A stretch of DNA of 64,000 nucleotides. Source: Raphanus sativus (taxonomy: Eukaryota; Streptophyta; Magnoliopsida; Brassicales; Brassicaceae). The DNA is taken from the NCBI RefSeq assembly GCF_000801105.2, contig NC_079517.1, positions 2,542,001 to 2,606,000 on the forward strand, in the 5' to 3' direction. Position numbers and translations under genes: made by a program. The notes below the pieces were generated by a model, which saw only the letters and a program-made list of their open reading frames with translations, ran no database searches and was not told the origin of the DNA. Of this stretch, positions 1 through 12,694 are shown in pieces; within the stretch, counting starts at the first letter, position 1, and every line of letters starts with the position of its first letter.

Positions 1-134
1 AACCAAAAGATGTTTCTACCAAATCAATTGCTCTCCTTACCCGTTCAGAGGCTAAGTGAATCTCAACAAATCAAAGCATCTCAAGATGAGATAACCAAAG
101 GGGTGCATTATTATTAAGAAAGAGGTGAAGAAAC

Positions 135-667
135 TCACAACTGATGGAGGCAGGTGTTGAGCTCTTTAGCTTGCTTACGACATGTCCACACGACAGAAAA
201 AGTGCGTCCCGTGGCGCATTCAGCATACTTGGAGACGTACTGATCACATTCGTTTAATGCCTTTGCCTTCATCTTGCTACGCAGCGCTAATCAAAACAAA
301 GTACACAAATCAACCAAACATAACGAAACTTCAACAAATCTCCTCCTTAGCTCAATTCACAAAGAAGCAATTTAACACAGTTTATAGAAACCAATATTTT
401 TCAATTGATAAAAGATACTTTTAGTCCGAAAGTCGGTAACTTTTCGACATGGGTTTTGAGAGATGGGAGAAGAATCTGCGTCTCTGTCAGATGATAAAAC
501 ATGCTTAAAGAGTTTTATCGTTGAGGCAGACTATTTAGGGGTTTTAGGGTTTAGTAACATTACAGAGCAGGAATGAAGAAGAAGAAGACATTGCTAAAAA
601 ATTTACCTTCTTCAACCTTCTTCTTGACGTGATTCTCACGAGCTTGCTCCACATAGCTTCCCCCCAT
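135..667 (-). CDS. CMC1-like mitochondrial CX9C protein, probably cut by the window edge
   Basis: Exon 1 is 667-607, starting MGGSYVEQARENHV, with a GTAAAT donor. Exon 2 begins at 286 after a TTAG acceptor. The joined protein holds two CX9C motifs, CDQYVSKYAEC and CRKQAKELNTC, separated by the short loop ATGRTFSVVWT. This twin-CX9C layout is that of CMC1-type factors, small proteins of the mitochondrial intermembrane space that are oxidised there and help assemble cytochrome c oxidase. Reading straight on gives a TGA at 137-135 after LHQL. A strong GTGAGT donor overlaps that point (138-133), and CMC1 proteins usually run on after the second motif, so a last exon probably lies left of base 1. 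By position it matches At5g16060. I am sure of the motif pair and less sure of the 3' end. Confidence 0.75.
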
Positions 668-1066
668 TGACGACAGACAGACCTTCTGAGCTTTTACTCC
701 GATCAAAGCGAGTAGAAGACGACTGAAATGAAATGAAATGGGGGTTCAGGGCAAAGGGTGATTCCGTAAAATTAGCTGAGAAACTTTACAATCAGCTCCC
801 TATATTATAATTTATTCTGATAAATAACCTCACTATTTGTCATCTGTAACATATATGACCCTTGATTTTTCTTAAATGCCTATGATTAATTAACAATTAG
901 TCGGTCCATTAATAAAATAATGAAAAGACTTTAATTGACACAAACAACAACACATAGCCTACTTACTAGTAGCCCCTCGAATTGAAGAAACACACCCACC
1001 AAGTGCCCTGCTTTTTCCTCCGTTTTCCACTCACTCTCTCTCTCTCTACCTCGCAGTCGTCTCGAG
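668..1066. promoter_or_regulatory. Shared head-to-head promoter region of the CMC1-like and RCC1-like genes
   Basis: The start codons of the two divergent genes are only about 400 bp apart, so this stretch must carry both 5' UTRs and promoters. A CT-rich tract at about 1034-1048 sits just upstream of the RCC1-like ATG, as is common in plant 5' UTRs. I see no clear TATA box for either gene. Confidence 0.5.
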
Positions 1067-3487
1067 ATGGCTTCAGCTACTTCCGTCATAGCTTGGTCCG
1101 TTCTCTTCTCCCAAAGCCTTTGTGCTTTCAGCTCTCCATTGATGATTCTTACTTTTGATTGGTGTGTGTGTGTTTTGTTACAGGGGCTCAGGAGAAGATG
1201 GGCAACTAGGACTTGGAACATACGAAGAAAAGGAATGGGCTTGCGTTGTCGAGGCTCTGGATCCTTTTACCGTTCGCTCCGTCGTCGGTGGTAGCCGCAA
1301 CTCCCTCGCCATTTGCGATGATGGCAAGGTTATTATACTAACTAACCCACTCCATTCACTTCATCCTTGTTGTTTTTTCTCACAAAATCAGTGTAAAGTT
1401 AAATGCTTTGAGTTGATTTGAAGTTGGACTTGGTGTTGTCTTCAAGTCGCTTACAAAAAAAAAGTGAGGGTTTTTGAGATTTAATCGAGAGAGGGTTTTA
1501 AAGTTTTTGTCTTTTTTCTGGTTTATACACAAATAGATCTCTCACCACTGAGCTTTTGTCGCTAAGTTCATTTTTTTAAGGCAGCTATATATCATGGGAT
1601 AGAACATATATTCAGACACCTAGTTGTAGTGTATGGTTTTAATGCTTTAACTGAGGATACATCTTTTGAAGAAGAAAACTGATGCTTTAATGGTTTTATC
1701 AGCTGTTTACATGGGGTTGGAACCAAAGGGGTACATTAGGACACCCACCAGAGAAGAAAACAGAAAGCATCCCTAGTCTTGTTAAGTCTCTCGCCAATGT
1801 CAAGATTACTCAGGTGAAACCAAATCATTTCAATTTCCTCATTGTTGTTTACTCGGAGTCTGATGTTCTCAACGAATGAATATTATAGGCTGCTATTGGT
1901 GGTTGGCATTGTTTAGCTGTCGATGATCAAGGCCGAGCATATGCTTGGGGTATGCATCTTTTGCTTCCTATCTATTGATTGTCATCTTAAAAGACACACT
2001 TACACTCCTTTTTTTGTTTGTTATGGAACTTACTTAGGAGGAAATGAATATGGGCAGTGTGGTGAAGAGCCTTCCAAAGATGAGACAGGTAGGCCTGTGC
2101 GTAGAGATATTGTAATCCCTAAGCGTTGTGCTCCTAAACTTACAGTCCGTCAGGTACTAACCTCTCTGCATTCACCTTACTAGTGTTTGAATCTTTTTTT
2201 TTTGTCTAAACCATATTTTTTCTCGTGTTTCAATGGTTAACATAAAAGGTAGCTGCAGGGGGTACTCACTCTGTGGTTCTAACCCGTGAAGGTTCTGTAT
2301 GGACTTGGGGTCAACCTTGGCCTCCCGGTGACATGTACTAAACCAATATTCCTTTTCATTGATCGATATAAACATTTGTTTGTGTGTTTCTGGTCTGATG
2401 TTACTAAACCTTCTTATGTTTTGTTTGATCACAGAAAACAGATATCTGTGCCTGTAAGAGTTCAGGGTCTTGAAAACGTTCGTCTGATTGCTGTTGGAGC
2501 TTTTCATAACTTGGCTCTCAAAGAAGATGGGACTCTGTGGGCTTGGGGTAATAATGAATATGGACAACTTGGAACCGGAGATACCCAACCTAGATCTCAT
2601 CCTATTCCTGTTCAAGGCCTCGATGATCTCACTTTGGTATGCGGAACCTAACTGCCTTCTGATGCTTATCAGGGAGATAGAAGCTTAACAATTTTTTTTT
2701 TTTCCCCTGCATGCTTTTAGGTTGATATAGCTGCTGGTGGATGGCATTCAACAGCTTTAACCGAACAAGGGGAGGTATAGGGAACTGATATTGTCTTACT
2801 ATTATTGGTTCTTTGTCAAGCCATTGTTGTGACCTTGGTTATATCCTCTAATTAGGTGTATGCTTGGGGAAGAGGGGAACATGGTAGGCTTGGGTTTGGT
2901 GACAATGACAAGAGCAGCAAAATGGTTCCACAGAAAGTCAATCTCTTGGCTGGAGAAAACATCATTCAGGTAAAAACAACAAACTAAAACCACCAGTCTT
3001 AATCCTCTTATTCATAAACTTTGGAAGCTTTATATCATCAAAATCTTTTTTCTCCTCAGGTCTCATGTGGTGGAACTCATTCAGTTGCTTTGACAAGAGA
3101 CGGTAGGATCTTCTCGGTAAGTTCTTTAAGAAGGCAAATAAAAAAAAAACATTGTGTTGGGTTATAAACCAGAAGTTGATCTTCTTCTAACACCTCTCTT
3201 GTTTTTATATTTGTGATCAGTTTGGTAGGGGAGACCATGGTAGACTCGGGTATGGAAGAAAAGTGACGACGGGACAACCATCAGAGCTTCCTATAGAGAT
3301 TCCACCACCTGAAGGACAGTTTAACCACGCAGATGAAGAAGATGATGGAAAGTGGATAGCTAAGTTTGTGGCATGTGGGGGTCGACACACTCTAGCTATT
3401 ATGGAATGGAAGGCTGATCAGGAGGAGGAGGAGGAAACAGAGAATAATCATGAAGAAGAAGAAAGCACAACAGATGGGGGACTCTAA
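1067..3487 (+). CDS. RCC1-repeat (regulator of chromosome condensation) family protein
   Basis: Eleven exons join in frame: 1067-1095, 1184-1328, 1703-1813, 1889-1949, 2038-2153, 2249-2334, 2435-2636, 2721-2774, 2856-2969, 3060-3116 and 3221-3487. They encode about 413 residues. The protein is a chain of RCC1 repeats with their usual signatures, for example AWGSGEDGQLGLGT, TWGWNQRGTLGHP, AWGNNEYGQLGTGD and AWGRGEHGRLGFGD, so a seven-bladed beta-propeller is expected. The tail after residue about 385 is glutamate-rich and low in complexity. It matches At5g16040 in sequence and position. Plant RCC1-repeat proteins have varied roles (UVR8 is one), and nothing here shows a specific partner. The start is supported by the short first exon MASATSVIAW, which completes the first repeat. 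Confidence 0.93.
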
Positions 3488-3669
3488 GAGAGAAGCATAT
3501 TTTGTTATAGAGAGAAAAGGGGAGAGCAAAAGAAACTGTTAAGCTTTTGACATTCCCATGATGAATGATGAATTTATCTATATGAAGAGGGAAGACTAAT
3601 ACTTATAATAATAATAATAACCTCATTAAGAAGTTCTTTCTTGTTGCTTTTGTAGAAACTCTTGTTGTT

Positions 3670-5984
3670 TCAACAACCTTTGACAAGATGAGGAACACAA
3701 ATAGGGAAGATGTACTTTGGTTTTCTTTGTTTTGATCTTCTCCATGAGAAGCATCCACCTCCTCTCTTCTTCTGCTTCTTCATTTTTTCTTCTTCTTTAA
3801 TACTCATCTCTTGCTTCTCTTCTTCTTTATTATTACTCATCTCGTGCATCTCTTCTTCTTCTTTAGTACTCATCCCTTGCTTCTCTTCTTTTTCTTCTCC
3901 TTCTTTAATACTCATCTCTTGCTTGTCCTCTGTTTCTTCTCCTTCTTTTCTCATTTCTTGCTTCTCTTCTAACTTCAAATCCTTATAAACCCAAATTACA
4001 TATCATTAACATACAATCTTTAAGAAAACTAGACGTACGTTGGAACCTAAAATGATGTATTTACCTTACAGTTTAGGAAATCTTGGCCGTTTGGAAAATA
4101 ATTTATAGTTTCAGTCTTTCAGGTCCAAACGTAAAATAGTAATTCAACCTTTTGTTTATTGAAGGTAAAAGTGTGAACTTGGGGATTGGTGATAAAACAT
4201 TATTATAAATAATACTGACATTATTATTTTGTTAGTAACTTAGTACCAAATGGGACTGAATCTATGAATCTGAGCCTGTGAGTCTATATGGCTATAAATG
4301 TATGTATACAGATAATGCATAAAGAATATAGATGGTATAGTCACGTGAGTTGGACACAAAATCTTGAAATGGGGTCTTAAATCTAATGACATTTTTTTTT
4401 CCATGTAAGAGTGATATCATATGATCATACATTTTTGTGTGTTTCACTGATTGATACTCATGCATACTATGTTTTGTATCTTATATGAAAGAATCTTAAT
4501 CTTAAAATGGATCCTCAAGAGACGTATAGAAACACTAACGTTAGAAGAGTTTTATCATTGTCTCTTTCTATGATTGATAACATTGGTACCATTAAATGTT
4601 TGGTGCGTTACTTATCTTGGGAATGAATCTAATTATTGATGCACGAGCAACTCAAAATGTTTGTGCAATTATTAACTTCCGTACTATCTCATAGACCTTG
4701 TGGTAGGGAACTATGTATCTTGAATACTTACAAAAAAATAAAAATACCTTTTTATATCAAAATTACATTCGTTAAAAATTATTAAACATTTTATTTATAT
4801 TTATTTTTACATTTGGATTTGGATTTAGTGATTATGGTTTATAATTTAGTTTTTAAAGGATATGGTTAGGAGTAATTTATTCATTTTATCTTTTAACTAA
4901 TGTTATTTTAGAAAACTTTTTACTTGTTTATTAGTTTTATCATAAATATTTTTTTGGTAGTTACCTCTTGTTGACCTTCTAGTTTGAGAGTAAAATCCAC
5001 TGGCGAATCATTATCCTTCACGTGTCGTTTCAGTGACCGTTCCATGATCGTAGGCGTCTTTGCCGGACTAGGGCTACCGGAGCTAAGATCCACCGACGTA
5101 CTCTGAATGCCCACATCTTGTTTCAGCCCCACAACTTTCTTTTCTGCTGAAAAGTACACCCCAAGATAATTAAACTAAGAAAAAAACTTCAAGAAAGCTA
5201 ACAACAAAGAGACATGTTAAAGATCAATCACCTCGAACAAGAACAGGATCAGGAGCATAAAGATCCTCGTGGATAACTCTAACGTTGGGATTATCATTAG
5301 GTTTGTTTGGTCCAATATTATTTACCAATGGATTAAGATTAGGGTAGTGAAGAGGAGCAGACATGGTGGTCAAGTTTCTGAAAGATCTTGCACTTAGTGT
5401 TTTAGAAGACAAACACTCCATTGGAACTTCTCCAGACACTGGATTACATATATATTTCTCTGCTTCGTTCCACTTCGAATTCAACGCAAATCCTTCTTGT
5501 GCTAACCATTCTCTGTTATTAAACTTTGTCTTCGCTTGTAACGCTGCAAACCCCAAAAAGGAAAAAAAAAGAAAAAAAAAACAGAACCCAAAATTAAACA
5601 TTCCTCCTTTGTTCTGTATTAACAATTTGTTTGTTCACGAAAAACTTACCCTTGAGTGCATTGGTGAAGGAATATGTTGCTGGGTCAATCTCGTCTGTTA
5701 TAAAGATATGAATTTAAACATTCAGACAGATAATCCATAAACACGTTAAAAAGAGAAAAAGGGTGGTAAAATTTTTAGCCACCTTTGAGGGTGTAGCCAG
5801 GAGAAGAGGCAGTACTAGAGATGTTGCTTAAGTTTGTTCTTGAAGAAGACTTATGATCTTCTCTAAAGCTTCCAACGTAGGAAGCAGAGAACCTTCTTGA
5901 AGTAGGGTTTTCTCGGATCAATCGAGCTCTTCGATCCCATTCTCTTAAGTTCATAAACTCATGCTCATCTCCACGCAGAGCCAT
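3670..5984 (-). CDS. Uncharacterised plant protein of the At5g16030 type, with E/K-rich C-terminal repeats
   Basis: Five exons join in frame: 5984-5783, 5694-5650, 5543-5232, 5146-4965 and 3981-3670, giving about 350 residues from MALRGDEHEF. The middle part (ALQAKTKFNNREWLAQEGFA, then a stretch ending VIHEDLYAPDPVLV) is distinctive but matches no enzyme family I know. The last exon is low in complexity: KQEMS or KQGMS units alternate with runs of E and K, and the protein ends in a basic stretch with KKRGGGCFSW and a C-terminal KGC. Arabidopsis annotation calls this family a mental-retardation GTPase-activating-protein-like protein, a label with little support. The last intron is nearly 1 kb. 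The position next to the RCC1 gene fits At5g16030. The function is unknown. Confidence 0.8.
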
Positions 5985-7302
5985 TGGCAAAAATTATTTC
6001 TACTTTTTTTTGTGAAAGAGCAATAAACTTATGAGCTAAGGAGGGAGAATGAGGCAATCAGGCAGCACATATAGAAGGATATATATATTTTTTTTTTCAT
6101 GTTCTTAGAATGAATTATTTTAGTCCCTTGTTCTTTTAAAAGATATTGGGTATACTAATATTTAAATACATTCGTGTCTTTTTACAGACTGAAAAATATT
6201 TGAAAATTTAAATAAATATATATAGAGAGAAAGAGGTGTATGAGGGTGCTGTTAAGTGTTAATCATATTGACTGCTTGCCTTGTATATAAAAATCTTACA
6301 ACATAGCATTTTTGTTGTTTTCCTTGGGTGTAATCCTTTTAGGAATCAAACTCACTTGGCATTTTCTACCATTTTGAAGTATATTTTAAAAATATGGTCC
6401 TTTCTTTTCAGTATTTTGAATTCAAATTCTTTAAAACAATATATTTTAATTGACTTTTAATACCTCATACATACATATATCTATGTGATAATTGAGTTTA
6501 TGCAGTTCATTAGTTTATTACAATTTATTTTCTTAATGATAGTCACCAAACGCAACAACAAAAATTAATGAATCCTTAGATATTGGCCATTATCAATTTG
6601 GAATTGTTGTTGTTCGAAATATATTTCTGTGTTACTGGATTTCTTTATTTTATTCTAACTCGGAATTATTATACTACATTAAAGTGACAGAAGTATTACA
6701 GTGCACGCTATTTATGCGTTGAAAAAATTGGCACAGATTTGGAAAGGTGGACATCTGATCTTTTATGAGTGGTTAATAATCATATGCCACTTCACCAAAT
6801 AAAATAGTGTTCATATCAAATGAAATGTTGAAGTATATCCGATAGAAAACGACTTAATACTCACTTTAGTTGGTTAATACATCAAAACGAAAAGTAATGC
6901 AAGCTAGCTTGAATTGTCGTAGTTGAAACTGTTTAGTGTCCCATTCTCTTTGGGTGCACTGTTTAGTGTCCCATTTAGACTATTTCCTTACGGATCACGT
7001 TTCATGCATTTATCACTAACTAGAAAATATTTTACATTTCATGTGGTCGCAAACTAGTAATGTCATTCTAATGAAATGAGTTAATAACTTGTTAGAAAAT
7101 ACTTTATACCTGACAGTATATAAGTTTTCAAAGTACTAATATACAATGCTCACATAGTAACAATTAATCTATTATATTATCAACGGCTGCTGCGGCTTTG
7201 GATATTGGGAACTTTCATAGCTTATAGAAAAGGAAATTACAAGTGCTGTATATATAAAACATATGTGTGTGAAAGTAATGAAAATTTACGAACAGACCAA
7301 CG
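5985..7302. other. Intergenic: upstream region of the At5g16030-like gene
   Basis: AT-rich. The first few hundred bases must hold the promoter of the gene on the minus strand. I see no further gene, RNA or clear repeat here. Confidence 0.5.
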
Positions 7303-7318
7303 AAAAATCTTGTTGGCC

Positions 7319-7534
7319 CACTGAGAATGGTCCGGTGGTTTTGAAGAAATTTTGATCCTAATATAGATTTGGGTTCGAATTTTGTTGGCCATTTGGGGTA
7401 AAAATTTAAAATATGGGTTTCCTTAGCGTTTGGTGACCGAAGCCTACTCCGGCCAATAACGTAAACTGATACAGACCTTCACCGCTCGTCTAGATTCACC
7501 TTGGTGGATACCAGGATACACCAGGTTATTCAAA
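7319..7534 (+). mobile_element. tRNA-derived SINE with 16-bp target-site duplication
   Basis: The body is flanked by identical copies of AAAAATCTTGTTGGCC at 7303-7318 and 7535-7550. It opens with a box-A-like TGGTCCGGTGGTT (about 7328-7340), has a box-B-like GGGTTCGAATT about 40 bp further on, and ends in an A-rich tail (TTATTCAAAA). Length (about 216 bp), internal Pol III promoter boxes, A tail and long target-site duplication together define a SINE. The duplication is perfect, so the insertion is fairly young. Confidence 0.85.
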
Positions 7535-8054
7535 AAAAATCTTGTTGGCCAATGTATGAAATTGACGTCGACCAATTAGGAGAGATGATGGCACATGGTA
7601 AGGGGGTTGGCAGAATGTGAAGAATGGATAGGCTGATATGGATTATATACAACTATTGTGTAATTTGATTTTGAAAAATATCAAATGGTATGTGTATAGA
7701 ATGTACAGTTGTTGTCAATAACATGGTCGTCTTTTGTTTGGTTATAGTGAAGCAAATTAATTTGATGTGTGTTCGAGTGGACTCTATTAGGATCAAGAGA
7801 ATCTATAAATAGTGGGTTTGTGGTCGGACACATCAATATCAATGACCATGTGGATGTCACATTCATCATCGTTGTACATGTGATGATGACGACTAACTAT
7901 CAACTAGTTTATCTAGTCTCTTTAGAGAATAAGTTGATTTCTTGAATCATTTGATTTCTTGAATCATAGATGTATGGACGCTTAATAGGAATTTAACATT
8001 CATTAATTTTTTTTTGACGTGTCTATATATATACTGTAAACGAGATGATAAATA

Positions 8055-8320
8055 CTCCCTCTGTTTTTTAAAGATGTATGTTTTAGGAATTTTTTTTGTT
8101 TCAAAAAGATGTATTTTTCATATTTTCAATGTAATTTTTGTCAACTAATTATGAATAATTGTGAATTTCAAAAACATTAATCATTTCTTGAAATTTTATT
8201 GGTTTAGAAATATAGGAAATATAAAATAACAAAAAACTATGCACTAATAAGTAAATTTTAATATGTTTTATTAAAAAGTGTGAAAATCTCAAAACATGTA
8301 TTATTTAAAAACAGAGGGAG
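8055..8320. mobile_element. Stowaway-type MITE
   Basis: The 266-bp element begins CTCCCTCTGTTTTTTAAA and ends TTTAAAAACAGAGGGAG, with a TA dinucleotide on each side (8053-8054, 8321-8322). CTCCCTC(C/T)GT termini and TA duplication are the hallmark of Stowaway elements, which are mobilised by Tc1/mariner transposases. No coding capacity. Confidence 0.85.
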
Positions 8321-9668
8321 TATTTAATATATATGATCCTTCGGATTGCAAGACGATCGTTGAACCTTGAGAGTTGAAGTGTTCAAGCGAAAAACCAATT
8401 AAACTTTTCAGATTTTAAACATTTAGATTAAACAGCATCAAACGTTCCAGAGATCCGCATATATTTTTCTTTGTGCCGGGGGGAGATTGGCCGTTTCAGA
8501 TATAGATAAATCTTCGGTTGGCGCGGACGTAGAAAGGAAGAGACGGGTCACGTGCCCCCATCTACTTTTTATATATATATATATTTTATTTTTTTACTTT
8601 TTATATTTTCTTTGATGAGTAGTATGAAATTTATATAACTGCTCTTTATCCTAAAGTAAAACATAGTGAAAAAGTTTATTGTGCCCCCAGTTAAATTCCA
8701 TTCTACATCCGCTAGTGGTTTCAAACTTTTGGGTTGAAGGAATATAAAAACCGATCGAATACAGCTATTCGGGTTGGACCGGTTAAGCAACTTAGCAAGG
8801 GGCCCATAATAGAAACTAATGATTGTGGTGGGAGCAGACGATGCATGCAAATGTAGGCATCACCTGTGACTGGTGAAATATGGAAAAATGATTCATTAAT
8901 ATAATATTTGTCTCTTCTTTTTATTCGTGCAGAGTATTTTCTGTTATTATTTTTTCCACTTTTTATTGTTGTAATTATTAATCTTCTCACTTATTGTCTT
9001 TTCTTTTGTCTATTTTTCTGTTCATCTCTATAAACTTTTACCCACGAAATTCAAATTTGAGTCGATTCATTCTTATTTTTGGTGTTTTGCAGTACTAACA
9101 TGACTGTTTCTCTTTTTTTCATATGCAGTATGGTAGTTACGAACCGCTTTTCCAATGTGATAAAGTCATAAAACTAGATTTATTGCAGGAAGTAGTACAT
9201 TTCCATGTGAATTTTTTTTTATTTCTCCCATGATAAATTTTTAAAAGCTGTCGATACTCATAAAATATAGAGTGATATGGGGCATTTAATAAACATTTTC
9301 TAACAAAAAAGACACTTCATAAAAAATTTGAACCAAAAAAATACTTATTTGTTTGACCCATGAAGATTTTGAAAAGTCGTGAAAATATGCATATGTATAT
9401 AGGCTGATTAACATTTTAGTCCACTTTAATTAAAAATGATAATAGAATTGTATTTGTTTAGAATATTCAGTTTATTTTATGTATATAACTAAGAAAGGTC
9501 TGATTAAAAATAAATTCTCAATTTAATGGAAATATAATGTGTAAACCTAAATCATTACGTGGATGAGATACTACATACTAGTATGCGGTTGTTAAAAAAA
9601 GGAAGGTGTGGTCACATCTATTTTACCTAGAGCCCATAAAAACCCAATAAGTAAGAGTTCGATAACAA
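8321..9668. other. Intergenic, no gene seen; possible degenerate transposon end
   Basis: The stretch around 8550-8720 contains GTGCCCCC twice and ends near CTACATCCGCTAGTGG, which resembles the decayed terminus of a common plant DNA transposon family. I cannot define borders. The rest is AT-rich with no supported gene. Confidence 0.3.
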
Positions 9669-12409
9669 TCTTATTATATAAAATTTGGTTCTTCAAAATT
9701 ACTAATTAACATGATTGCGATATGTGGCAATCAAATTTTTCAGATTATGACATATGTCAAAAATATAATAATTATCTTTTCTTTAGAATTTAAAAGAGAT
9801 TTTTAAAAGGAAAATTTTCATTACAAAAATAGTATTTTAAAGCTCTCTTTAGGATTTTAGAAAAAGAAAATTACTATTTTCTAGATTATTTTAGAAAAGT
9901 AAAATTACTATTACGTAATCTTTTACAATTATATATTGTTAAAGTATTTGATTGTAATTTTTTTCATTCTAAAAATTTAAAATTGTAAAGTGCTATTTGA
10001 AAGTAATGTGACATGTGTTAAATAACAATTTTATTTTTAAAAAATAAACCAAAAGAATTTTAAAAGTTAGTTTTCTTTTTTTTCAAAAAGTCTTAAATAA
10101 AAAAATGTAAAGAAACAAATATTCCATATAAATAATTATTTAATAATGTCATTTTAAACGTGAGTTTAAAATAATTAAAAGATACAGAAAATTTTGTGAG
10201 ATAATTTTGTTACATATTAAAATATTTTTTTAAAAAAAAAATTCTTATAAACTTACTATACAAAGTTTGATTCTTCAAAGTTTTCAAGATCACGACAAAT
10301 GGCAATTATATATTTAGATATAACATGTGTTAAATAACAATTTTCCTTTTAAAAAAATTAAGCCAAAAAGTCTTAAAAAAATTTGGTTCTTAAACAAGTT
10401 TTTTTTAAGTCTTAAAAAATTAAGCAAAACAAGTTTTCAAGATCACGAACATAGCAATTATGTATTTAGATATAACATGTGTTAAATAACAATTTTTCTT
10501 TAAAAAAAAATAAGCTAAAAACTCTTAAACTTAGTTTCCTTTTTCTAAAAAGTCTTAAATAAGTTTAGTTCTTAAAAGTTAATAATTAACAAGATCACGA
10601 CACATGTCAATTAAATATTTATGATTGTGACATGTGTTAAATAATGTTTTTTAAAAAAATATTTAATAGTATTTAATAGTATTTTTCATGTTAAAAAATA
10701 TTAAACCAAGAGAATAGTAAAAAATTGTATAAGTTAAACAAAAAAGTATTGGGTTAAATTTTATAAAACCTATAAATTTATTTTAATTATAATATTCATT
10801 TTTTTTAAGAACCTTATTTTCAAGGTCGAATAAAATATATGGATTTAAGATAATTACAAAATCAGTAAACATTGGTTTAATATGAATAATTTTCTTAGTA
10901 ACAAAAATGATTAAAAGATGAAGTTTTTGTTATATAAAATTTGGTACCCAAGGGTCCTAATAAGCATAATCATGACATATGATAATTATATATTTAAGAT
11001 TATCATATGTGTTAAATAACATTTTAAAAAAAAATTAAACCAAGAGAATTTAAATAGTTTGTTTTTTAAAAGTCGTAAACAAAAAAAATGAAAAGAAAAA
11101 AAATATTTCTATATAATAATTATTAATAAAGTATTATTTTTTAAACATGGGTTTAAGATAATTACAAAATACAAAATATCATTAAAATTTTGGTTTTAGT
11201 AATTGTTTCTTAAAAGTTAATATTTGATAGTTTTTAGTTTTATGTTATTAACATGTATTAGAAAAACATGTTCAAAATAGATGAAAATTACGAAATAAAA
11301 GAAGATAGAGAAAAAGATAATTTAGCAAATGACATTACTTTAACAAAATTTAGAATAAAAATGTGTATTAAAAATCTATAGTAAATAAAAAATAATATTT
11401 TAATAAAAAAATTAAACTATTATTAAAGAAACCTTTTTTACAAATATTTTCCTTAAATATTTTTAAAATGAAATTTATCTTATAAATTACTACTAAATTA
11501 TTTTTCAATTTAAATGTATATTTAATAATTTTGAAATATTCTTTTTTATAAATTAATTTTTAGTTTTTGTAGTATATATATTTTTAATCATAATATATTA
11601 TTATTTTGCAATTATATTTTGTTGAAAATGTTAAAAATGGAAAACTACTATTAGATAATATTTATGATTTATCATTAAAAAAATTTATCTTAGTATATAT
11701 ATATTGATATTTATGATATAATTTAATGCATATCCCATTTTTAAATATATAATTGTCATGTGTCACAATTAACATTAAATAATTTTTAAAGGTAGTTGTT
11801 TCAAACCTTACTTTTTTATTTTCTTGGTACATATATTTTTAACCATTACATATTTAAACACATATCAGAATATTATAAAAATTACTATCAAATAATCTTT
11901 TGCAGTTATCTTTTGATTAGGATTTTAAAAATGGAAAATTACTATTAAATAATATTAATATTTACTTTTTAACAAAAAAAACTTGGTTATTAACTTAGTA
12001 TATATACTTTTAATTATGAGATATATTAGCACAAGTCACATTTTTAAAAATATAATTGTCATGTGTCGCCATCATATTAATTATCAACTTTGAAGAACCA
12101 AACAATTTAAAAAAAAATATTAAACAAAATTAAATTATAAAATGCAACAAGTACAATAAATTATTTGATAAAAGTCATGAATAACTATCTTTTAAATAAA
12201 TAAATAAAATTTCATCTATGTACCATGATTATAAAAACAAGTTTTGACTTGAACTTATGTATGAAATATTTTTTTTTAAATATAAAATAAATCTCACAAA
12301 ACATATGTAAATGAATCATAAAATTATAATTAAATTATTAGTATTTTATGTTCTTTATTAAATTAAACATCAAACAAAACCCGTTGCAACGCAACGGGCT
12401 CATATCTAG
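9669..12409 (+). mobile_element. Non-autonomous Helitron, about 2.7 kb
   Basis: The 5' end is TCTTATTATATAAAATTTGG, starting directly after an A. The 3' end is the palindrome CCCGTTGCAACGCAACGGG (12380-12398), then seven bases, then CTAG followed by T (12406-12410). A TC start, a GC hairpin shortly before CTAG and insertion between A and T define Helitrons, which move by rolling-circle replication. The interior is extremely AT-rich with no Rep/helicase ORF. It contains several degenerate copies of a subterminal module (TTTGGTTCTTCAAA, then ATCACGACA and TGTGTTAAATAACA) on the plus strand, and an inverted copy near the right end (about 12000-12110). Confidence 0.8.
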
Positions 12410-12640
12410 TATGTGATAAAAATTTGATTGTAAGTAATTTTGATCGCATAATTATGAGATGGCCCGATGGGATTAGAATTTGATTGTTAATTTTGATCGC
12501 ACGAAAACCAATGTGCCAATGGACTAAGAGTTAGTTTTGTGAGATTAGATTTTGACTACTACTAATTTCTGAATTAATTCTCAGTATTTGTGTAGCTAAT
12601 CGTGTAATGTATATTAGTTTTCTATAGTAGGCCCATGAAA

Positions 12641-12694
<54 letters not shown>

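Noticed and set aside
7340..7400. Possible tRNA gene because of GGTTCGAAT
   Set aside because: No cloverleaf can be formed; the box belongs to the SINE.
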